Assembly: GCA_021811925.1 (NCBI GenBank)
Contig: JAKAPY010000116.1
Location: 1-5,800, forward strand
DNA: 5,800 bases
Direction: 5' to 3'
From: Thermoplasmata archaeon
GTDB taxonomy: Archaea > Thermoplasmatota > Thermoplasmata > Sysuiplasmatales > Sysuiplasmataceae
Within the stretch, counting starts at the first letter, position 1, and each line of letters starts with the position of its first letter. This document shows positions 1 through 4,525 of this stretch, piece by piece. The notes beneath the pieces are model-generated. The model had not been told where the DNA came from and did not search any database. It saw only the letters and a program-made list of their open reading frames with translations. Both the position numbers and the translations under genes were made by a program.

Positions 1-133
1 CCTCGGCCATTTATCCTTCCCCATGTGCTGGCAGGCCGTCCCTGATGTGGGCATGCGATTCACGCACCGCCTGCCTGGCGCTCCGGGCCGACACGGCCGG
101 GCAAATGGTGTGGATGTGGCGAAATGCTGAAAA

Positions 134-143
134 TGTATTTTAA
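134..143 (+). promoter_or_regulatory. Possible TATA element for the membrane protein-glycosyltransferase pair
   Basis: TGTATTTTAA stands at the point where the upstream region becomes AT-rich. A second candidate, GTTTTAAT, lies at 153-160. Either would place transcription start roughly 25 bases downstream, leaving a leader of some 40-60 bases that carries the ribosome site at 212-222. Neither is a perfect archaeal TATA box, so the assignment is tentative. Confidence 0.25.
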
Positions 144-211
144 CAGGGACAGGTTTTAATCTGCAGGTAATCGTACTTCGAGCCAGTGGCTCAACGAGAA
201 ATAGGATGCCC

Positions 212-222
212 GGAGGGGTGAT
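212..222 (+). promoter_or_regulatory. Strong ribosome binding site for the small membrane protein
   Basis: GGAGGGGTGAT matches the complement of the archaeal 16S rRNA 3' end (AGGAGGTGATCC) apart from one inserted G. It ends two bases before the ATG at 225. It fixes the start of the small membrane protein and argues that this short ORF is truly translated. Confidence 0.7.
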
Positions 223-224
223 AA

Positions 225-428
225 ATGAACAGCGAAACGCAGGGAAAGTTGTTGACAGGGATGTTCGGAGGCATACTGTTGATGTTCATCATACAGTTTG
301 CAATTCTGAATGTCTTGACCTATGATATAGCCAACCATGCTTACCAGTATTTTGTGTTCCTCCCGCTCATGCTCATTGTAGTCCTGGTCGTCGCATCCCT
401 GTGGCTCCTTGAGAGGATGACCAAGTGA
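225..428 (+). CDS. Small two-helix membrane protein, function unknown
   Basis: This 67-residue protein has two clear hydrophobic segments, about residues 11-31 (GMFGGILLMFIIQFAILNV within it) and 43-62 (FVFLPLMLIVVLVVASLWLL). They are joined by a short polar loop with Asp, Asn and His. The N-terminus is polar and the C-terminus (ERMTK) is short and charged, so both ends probably face the same side. There is no signal peptidase site and I recognise no family. The ATG is fixed by a strong ribosome site at 212-222. Its stop codon overlaps the GTG start of the glycosyltransferase by four bases (GTGA), so the two are almost certainly co-translated. I infer, without direct proof, that it anchors or assists that enzyme at the membrane. 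It is real with good confidence; its role is open. Confidence 0.8.
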   Translation: MNSETQGKLLTGMFGGILLMFIIQFAILNVLTYDIANHAYQYFVFLPLMLIVVLVVASLWLLERMTK

Positions 429-1273
429 CGATTGTTGTGGAAATCTGTAATTTCAATGACAAAAGACTTGCAGAGGCCCTGAGGGGGCTATCGCTTCAGA
501 GCCGCCTGCCTGACAGGGTCCTTATTGCAGATGGGGGCTCAAGCGAGGATTATCTGAGCCGAATGAAGAGCTGGCAGCAGTCTGATCCGGGAGTGGGACG
601 GCTCAATGTTGAATGGAAGGTGCTGAAGGGGACACCACTCGAGACAAGACAGAAGTCGATAGACTACCTTGACGAGGATGTGACTGTTTTCCTTGATTCG
701 GATGAAGTTCCGATGTCCAACTGGCTTGACGAGATCACTGCCCCCATACTGCAGGGAAATGCCGATTTCACGGGCGGCGTGATGCACTCCGTCATAAACA
801 GCCCGGATTTCATTTCATCCTATTACAAGGAGATAGAGGACAGAATCTACGGATCGGATGTCACAATCGATGTTACATACATGCCGCTGGGAAACACTGC
901 CTGGAAGACTGAAATACTGAAGCGGCTGAAATTCGACATGAGGCTCGCCAAGTCATGTGGAGAAGCAGAGGATTATGACCTCGAAATGAGGGCAATCGAC
1001 AGCGGATACCGGGGAGCATATGTCCCGGGGGCGCTTGTCAAGCACTTCCAGAACTTCCCGAAAACATACTGGGATCTGGTGAGAAAACGTTACCAGTACC
1101 TCCTCGGAGCGTCTGTGGTAATGATAAAGAACAGACGGCTTGGCAAACGTGTCAGGGAGAAGAGAATGAAACTGAGGCACCCGTTTGGAAAGGTGGAAAC
1201 ACTGTTGAAACCCCTGGCGCTCGTTCATGGATTTTTCAGATGGCACTTCAGGGTCTCCCGAATGAAGTCCTGA
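425..1273 (+). CDS. Family 2 glycosyltransferase (GT-A fold)
   Basis: This 282-residue protein would transfer a sugar from a nucleotide- or lipid-linked donor to an unknown acceptor on the cytoplasmic face of the membrane. The GT-A core is visible. An N-terminal strand (TIVVEICNFN) is followed by VLIADGGSS at 32-40, the usual nucleotide-binding loop. VFLDSDE at 88-94 holds the DxD metal/sugar-phosphate motif (D91, D93). GEAEDYDLEMRAIDSGYR at 179-196 matches the acidic catalytic-base region of the family and is followed by a conserved-looking VKHFQ. The tail from about 219 is strongly basic, with no clear membrane helix, and could bind phospholipid head groups. Translation starts at GTG 425, inside the end of the preceding gene, with GAGAGG at 411-416 as ribosome site. 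Length is normal for a stand-alone GT2 domain. Donor and acceptor cannot be read from sequence; glycolipid, surface polysaccharide or protein glycosylation are all possible. Confidence 0.85.
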   Translation: MTIVVEICNFNDKRLAEALRGLSLQSRLPDRVLIADGGSSEDYLSRMKSWQQSDPGVGRLNVEWKVLKGTPLETRQKSIDYLDEDVTVFLDSDEVPMSNWLDEITAPILQGNADFTGGVMHSVINSPDFISSYYKEIEDRIYGSDVTIDVTYMPLGNTAWKTEILKRLKFDMRLAKSCGEAEDYDLEMRAIDSGYRGAYVPGALVKHFQNFPKTYWDLVRKRYQYLLGASVVMIKNRRLGKRVREKRMKLRHPFGKVETLLKPLALVHGFFRWHFRVSRMKS

Positions 1274-1325
1274 TAACTTCCCTTAACAGTTGTTATACGC
1301 CGCCCGGGAAGGGGTCAAGCTGGCA

Positions 1326-1337
1326 CTTCTTTTTATT
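1326..1337 (+). terminator. T-rich tract, probable terminator of the glycosyltransferase transcript
   Basis: CTTCTTTTTATT lies about 55 bases past the glycosyltransferase stop. Archaeal RNA polymerase commonly terminates at U-rich tracts without a hairpin, so this is the most likely 3' end. Further short T runs at 1405-1409 and 1442-1446 could act as back-ups. Confidence 0.35.
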
Positions 1338-1357
1338 ACAATTCCGTAGTTGCCCAG

Positions 1358-1385
1358 TGCAGCGCTTGCCCGGCAGAGCATTGCA
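1358..1385 (+). other. Imperfect hairpin in the intergenic region
   Basis: Bases 1358-1367 can pair with 1376-1385. TGCA pairs with TGCA, then a G-T wobble, one C/A mismatch, and GCT with AGC. With G1376 bulged, TGC pairs with GCA around a three-base loop. It sits between the T-rich tract at 1326-1337 and a T run at 1405-1409. It could be part of a 3' untranslated region or a chance fold. No known riboswitch or small RNA family is recognised. Confidence 0.25.
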
Positions 1386-1514
1386 GAGGAGCCTTCCAGC
1401 AGTGTTTTTGACCAAATGCCTGACAGGCTGAGGAATCACCCTTTTTCCATGCACATCTGGGACATGGTATTATTACGCTAACCTCATTCCAGCTAAACCA
1501 GATATGCGGGAGAA

Positions 1515-1519
1515 GGAGG
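1515..1519 (+). promoter_or_regulatory. Ribosome binding site of the possible small ORF
   Basis: GGAGG within AAGGAGGG lies five bases before the ATG at 1525, which is ideal spacing. No other start codon is well placed for it: the TTG at 1521 is too close and its frame closes at 1578-1580. It is the main evidence that translation begins in this otherwise empty stretch. Confidence 0.4.
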
Positions 1520-1524
1520 GTTGG

Positions 1525-1620
1525 ATGGTCCTGTTTCGTTCGCAGGGTATAGAAAAATCAATGAACCCCCAGATGCATAGAGATCGCATCGCTGGATACG
1601 AAAAAAGGGGGCAACAGTGA
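1525..1620 (+). CDS. Possible 31-residue small ORF coupled to AbrB-PhoU
   Basis: An ATG at 1525 preceded by GGAGG opens a 31-codon frame (peptide begins MVLFRSQGIEKS, ends YEKRGQQ). Its TGA at 1618-1620 overlaps the GTG start of the AbrB-PhoU gene as GTGA. The geometry is the same as that between the membrane protein and glycosyltransferase genes. The peptide is polar and basic, with no membrane segment or known motif. An in-frame ATG at 1504 would give 38 residues but lacks a good ribosome site. A TATA-like GGTATTATTA at 1466-1475 could start a transcript near 1497. It could be a genuine small protein, a leader peptide controlling the downstream gene, or a chance ORF. The site and overlap are visible; the role is inference. 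Confidence 0.35.
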   Translation: MVLFRSQGIEKSMNPQMHRDRIAGYEKRGQQ

Positions 1621-2741
1621 TACTTATGAACAAAATACCCGGCCGGAAGAACTACAGGGACGATCAGCTTGAGCGTACTCGTCGGGTTCAGAAAGTGGGT
1701 GGTTCGTCTCTTTCGGTGACACTGCCGAAAAACTGGATAGAAGAGATAAACCTGAGGCCTGGAGACATACTTACATTCAAAGAAATGAGCGGAGGCAGGC
1801 TTGAGCTCGCAAAAGAGATCCAGGGAGAGCTCGCCCCGGAAGTGCAGAAGACGGTGCACATCGACATGGATGTTGATGAGCCGCACATGCTTACAAGGCT
1901 CATAGTCGGCTCGTACATTGCAGGCCACGACAACGTGATTATCAGGTCAAAGGAACCATTCGCGGAATCTCAGAAGGAGGAGGCCGCGGCAGCAGCCAAG
2001 AGGATGCTTGGACTCAGCCTGGTGGAGCAGACGCAAAACAGCATGGAGTTCCAGAACTTCATAGACCCGATAAAGTACAGGCTGGACCACATTATGTCCA
2101 GGGTGGTCGGAGTCCTTTCTGCTGAGATAGATGGCTGCAGGAAAGGCATCCTGGATTCGGACAAGGACGCACTTGAAGGCGTTTTCGGCCTCGAGGACGA
2201 AGTGGACAGCTTCTATCTCCTGATGATAAGACAGCTCCTGCTGTCATCTGAGAACTACAGGCTCGCGAAAGGACTTGGTATTGAAAACCACAGGTATCAG
2301 ATGGGCTACAGGCTTGTAATAAAGGACCTGGAAATGGTCGGCGACCTGGTGTTCAAGATCGCGAATGAGATTTGGTCGCTGGCGGAAACAGATACGCAGC
2401 TGCCAGACCCGGCCAGGGACGCAATAGGCGGCCTCCTTGCCAATCTTCGGCAGTTCATTCTGAACAGCTACGACGCATTCAGGGAACTCTCTCTTCAGGA
2501 GATCAACACAGTGATAAACGAAATCACGGGGTGGCTGGATGACATGTCTGAAAGGGCTCACAGGTTCACGACGAGCCTCCCGACGCCAATTGCAATTACG
2601 GTCCAGCGCATAGTGTCGCACTGCATAGAGGCCGTCAGGCTGCTTTTAGTGGTGGATGAGATTGCATTCAACAGGTCGATGGAAAGAGACAGGACGCAGG
2701 ACAACGGCGCCCACATAAATGTAAACCACAGGGGCAGGTAG
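1617..2741 (+). CDS. AbrB-domain PhoU-like phosphate uptake regulator
   Basis: This 374-residue protein combines an N-terminal SpoVT/AbrB swapped-hairpin DNA-binding domain with a helical PhoU domain. That arrangement is well known in archaea, where it is thought to tie phosphate transport to gene control. The AbrB part is about residues 22-66 (RRVQKVGGSSLSVTLPKNWI, then LRPGDILTF). A mixed linker covers about 75-140. The PhoU helices run from about 150 to 350 and carry the acidic pattern of the family, for example KDLEMVGDLVFKIANEI at 236-252, matching the E/DxxxD metal-cluster motif. No membrane segment is seen, so it is cytoplasmic. The start is GTG 1617, with GGGGG at 1607-1611 as ribosome site. 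ATG 1626, preceded by GTGAT, is an alternative that removes three residues. No phosphate transporter genes are in view, so its target is unknown; it may regulate in trans. Confidence 0.85.
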   Translation: MILMNKIPGRKNYRDDQLERTRRVQKVGGSSLSVTLPKNWIEEINLRPGDILTFKEMSGGRLELAKEIQGELAPEVQKTVHIDMDVDEPHMLTRLIVGSYIAGHDNVIIRSKEPFAESQKEEAAAAAKRMLGLSLVEQTQNSMEFQNFIDPIKYRLDHIMSRVVGVLSAEIDGCRKGILDSDKDALEGVFGLEDEVDSFYLLMIRQLLLSSENYRLAKGLGIENHRYQMGYRLVIKDLEMVGDLVFKIANEIWSLAETDTQLPDPARDAIGGLLANLRQFILNSYDAFRELSLQEINTVINEITGWLDDMSERAHRFTTSLPTPIAITVQRIVSHCIEAVRLLLVVDEIAFNRSMERDRTQDNGAHINVNHRGR

Positions 2742-2747
2742 GCAGAT

Positions 2748-3803
2748 TCACACCACTGACTTCTTCACGGCATCCACTGCAAGCGAGGCTATGTCTCCCA
2801 TGAGCTCGTAGCCAATACCGTTCCTCCGGAGTTTGGCCGCAGCGACAAGCGTCGTGCCCGAGCCGAGGAACGGGTCGAGGACAGTCTCTCCGACATAGCT
2901 GTAGGCCCTGATGAGCCTTTGAGGAAGTTCAAACGGAAAAGGTGCTACGTGGCGTCGCCTGTCTCCGCTCCCCTCCGGGTGCATTGTCCACACGTCACTG
3001 TTCTTCAGCGACAGCCAGAAATCCCTGTCGAGCTTCGACGCCTCCTTCTGTTCACTTGTTAGATGTGCGTATTTCCTGTAGCCTGCCGGAGCCGGCTTCT
3101 CAAACTCGAGTATTGACTCATGTGAGTTGTTTACAAGTATGCCGCCGGGGTACGGGTAGGTTCCAAAGTGCGCCCTAACAGAATTTGTCTTGTGCCAGAT
3201 AATGTCCCTCTTGAAGACAAAACCGATTTCCTCAAGCACGTCGACCGTCCTTCCCACAAGATTCAGTGACTTGAATCCTCCCCCTTCGAGGCGCACAGGG
3301 AGGTTCATTATGTTGACAAATGCCTTCCTGCCGGGCTGCAGCACCCTGTAGACCTCCTTCCATACCATCGAGATGGATGAGAACCATTCATCCACGTCGT
3401 GAATGCCGCCGAGATCGCCCTTTACACTTTCCCGCGAGTACATTTTTGCGTCGAAGTACGGGGGGGAGGTAATCATCAGATTGACAGAACCGTCATGAAG
3501 CTCCTTCATCTCCGCAGAGTCGCCCCTGACCACCCTCTGCATTGTCTCGCCTGCAGGAATGGAGGAGACGCGCGGGATTGAGGGCAAGGGTTCTGGCCTG
3601 GGCGGAACTGTGCCTTCGTAATGCTTAAGTGCGACGAGTGAAAAGCGCATCTGGCCGCTGGCGGACACGGATGCTGGTATTGCACTGCCATCGACCAGCC
3701 TGTGCAGCTCGTCCACGGAAATGCCAAGATACTTCGCAGATTCGGTAGCCGACAAGTATGTCCTGCTGCGGTAATCATCTGACAGTTCAGCTGTCTTGCG
3801 CAT
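2748..3803 (-). CDS. Orphan beta-class DNA amino-methyltransferase (probable N4-cytosine) with N-terminal helix-turn-helix
   Basis: This 351-residue enzyme would move a methyl group from S-adenosylmethionine to an exocyclic amino group of a base in DNA. Residues 15-63 (YLSATESAKYLGISVDELHR onwards) form a MerR/excisionase-type helix-turn-helix. The methyltransferase domain follows from about 88. The catalytic motif TSPPY is at 112-116 and the AdoMet-binding DPFLGSGTT at 310-318. Motif IV before motif I marks the beta class, and SPPY rather than DPPY favours N4-cytosine over N6-adenine. HVAPFPFELPQRLI at 285-298 is also typical. The target-recognition part is probably about 200-280. No restriction endonuclease is visible, so it is probably a solitary, housekeeping or regulatory enzyme. 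It starts at ATG 3803 behind a TATA box at 3830-3837, apparently with almost no leader. Its end faces the AbrB-PhoU gene across six bases. The exact target sequence is not readable from the protein. Confidence 0.88.
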   Translation of the reverse strand: MRKTAELSDDYRSRTYLSATESAKYLGISVDELHRLVDGSAIPASVSASGQMRFSLVALKHYEGTVPPRPEPLPSIPRVSSIPAGETMQRVVRGDSAEMKELHDGSVNLMITSPPYFDAKMYSRESVKGDLGGIHDVDEWFSSISMVWKEVYRVLQPGRKAFVNIMNLPVRLEGGGFKSLNLVGRTVDVLEEIGFVFKRDIIWHKTNSVRAHFGTYPYPGGILVNNSHESILEFEKPAPAGYRKYAHLTSEQKEASKLDRDFWLSLKNSDVWTMHPEGSGDRRRHVAPFPFELPQRLIRAYSYVGETVLDPFLGSGTTLVAAAKLRRNGIGYELMGDIASLAVDAVKKSVV

Positions 3804-3824
3804 CCAGGACAGGCATAAGCATGC

Positions 3825-3832
3825 ATCTAGAT
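3825..3832. promoter_or_regulatory. ATCTAGAT palindrome with the window's only CTAG
   Basis: This 8-base perfect palindrome contains CTAG at 3827-3830 and overlaps the TATA box of the methyltransferase gene. GCATGC (3819-3824) and ATGCAT (3821-3826) palindromes adjoin it. It could be an operator or a methylation site, but no protein is known to bind it. Confidence 0.35.
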
Positions 3833-3837
3833 ATAAA
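3830..3837 (-). promoter_or_regulatory. TATA box of the methyltransferase gene
   Basis: Read on the minus strand this is TTTATATC, close to the archaeal TATA consensus. Its centre is about 30 bases before the ATG at 3803, so transcription should begin only a few bases before the start codon. The absence of a ribosome site fits a leaderless message. The gene can therefore be transcribed independently of the genes to its right. Confidence 0.6.
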
Positions 3838-3860
3838 CTGGAGCACGGGGCAGGCCGAAA

Positions 3861-4118
3861 CTACCAGTACGCCCTGTCTTCGCCCGCGCCCGACTTGTTG
3901 TCCGACTTCCTGTACGGCTGTGTGATGAGCCCCATCTGCTGCATCGTTTCCATAATCGAGGTCAGCATCTTGCCGTTCTCGTCGGCCTTTTTCATGATCG
4001 AGGCGATCTTCGCTTCGGCTGAATCAAGCCTCTTGAGTATTAGCTCCAGCTGGCCCTTCATAATCTCGATTTCGTCGGAATCATCCTGACCTGATACCAT
4101 TTGGATCGGTGCCAGCAT
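3861..4118 (-). CDS. Small coiled-coil protein of unknown function
   Basis: This 85-residue acidic protein is largely one predicted helix. Residues about 13-63 (SDEIEIMKGQLELILKRLDS and onward) show regularly spaced Ile, Leu and Met with charged residues between, typical of a short oligomerising coiled coil. The tail (KSDNKSGAGEDRAYW) is polar and ends in two aromatics. There is no membrane segment, metal site or recognised family. The ATG at 4118 lies 12 bases after the thioredoxin stop with only a weak AGGT ribosome site. Met7 at 4100 is an alternative start, better placed for the TATA-like ATATAA at 4131-4136. Position and direction suggest it is co-transcribed with the thioredoxin and Cdc48 genes and may act as an adaptor or partner. 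That role is inference only. Confidence 0.7.
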   Translation of the reverse strand: MLAPIQMVSGQDDSDEIEIMKGQLELILKRLDSAEAKIASIMKKADENGKMLTSIMETMQQMGLITQPYRKSDNKSGAGEDRAYW

Positions 4119-4130
4119 CGGACCTGTTGC

Positions 4131-4460
4131 TTATATCGATTGTGTCTGCTCTGCAAACCGCAGGAATTCGCTGGGTGAGACACCACTGCCCATCTTGGAA
4201 TCCACCCTTGCCACTGGTTCTCCCTTCTCAAAGAGAATTGCAGTCGGAACCGCCTCGATTGAAAAAGCGTCCCAGAGCGGGGACTCGAAGTCGGAAATAT
4301 CCACCCTTGCAACATCCACCTTGGCATCGTTCCCGAACTTCTCGTAAGTGGGCATCAGGAGCCTGCAGTAGGGGCACCATGATGCATGAAAAAGAACAAC
4401 CGTCTTTTCACGAATCCTGAGCGTTGTTGACTTGAAATCGCCTTCCGAAAGCTCAAGCAT
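4131..4460 (-). CDS. Thioredoxin-fold protein with WCPYC active site
   Basis: From ATG 4460 this is a 109-residue protein, the usual thioredoxin length. It would exchange disulfides and thiols with cytoplasmic partners. The order of elements is standard: MLELSEGDF opening, a hydrophobic strand TVVLFHA, active site WCPYC at 28-32, the VARVDIS strand at 50-56, and the cis-proline loop AVPTAILF at 70-77. The sequence between the cysteines is Pro-Tyr, as in glutaredoxins, not Gly-Pro as in typical thioredoxins. That usually makes the pair more oxidising. The frame is open further upstream to a TTG at 4529 that overlaps the Cdc48 stop by four bases. That 132-residue form adds a non-conserved extension and has no ribosome site, so I prefer ATG 4460. 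A weak T-rich box at 4483-4490 lies at leaderless distance from it. No signal peptide is seen. Confidence 0.85.
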   Translation of the reverse strand: MLELSEGDFKSTTLRIREKTVVLFHASWCPYCRLLMPTYEKFGNDAKVDVARVDISDFESPLWDAFSIEAVPTAILFEKGEPVARVDSKMGSGVSPSEFLRFAEQTQSI

Positions 4461-4525
4461 GCAAAGTTGTAGAAGTTTCAAGTAGAAAAGGTTTGACTCA
4501 TCTGGCTGGCCTGTTGAAGACTGGC

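Larger units (their letters stand above)
1..224. other. Upstream region, no supported gene; possible start of a leftward gene at the edge
   Basis: No convincing coding region lies here. Bases 60-115 are GC-rich with short self-complementary patches (for example GGCCG-ACA-CGGCC), and composition turns AT-rich from about 131. Two rightward frames are open from the edge to stops at 128-130 and 141-143, but their translations are rich in Trp, Cys, Met and His and do not look like a protein end. On the minus strand an ATG at 10-8 follows a GGGGAAGG stretch at a plausible ribosome-site distance. A leftward gene could therefore begin here, in which case this would be a divergent promoter region. With only ten bases in view this cannot be judged. 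Confidence 0.3.

Noticed and set aside
60..115. GC-rich self-complementary patch as a tRNA or structured RNA gene
   Set aside because: No cloverleaf, conserved TPsiC loop or C/D box pair could be found; the pairing is short and may be compositional.
1240..1431. Rightward ORF of 63 codons overlapping the end of the glycosyltransferase
   Set aside because: It lies out of frame over the gene end, has no ribosome site, and is rich in Cys, Pro and Ser with no family pattern.
1473..1928. Leftward ORF of 151 codons across the AbrB-PhoU start
   Set aside because: It is antisense to a well-supported domain, rich in Cys, His and Arg, and has no recognisable fold.
2748..3803. Restriction-modification system
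   Set aside because: No endonuclease-like gene lies on either side within the window; only the methyltransferase is visible.
3796..4089. Rightward ORF of 97 codons opposite the coiled-coil gene
   Set aside because: Its Ser/Ile-rich translation is the mirror of the coiled-coil coding strand, and it starts inside the methyltransferase promoter and N-terminus.
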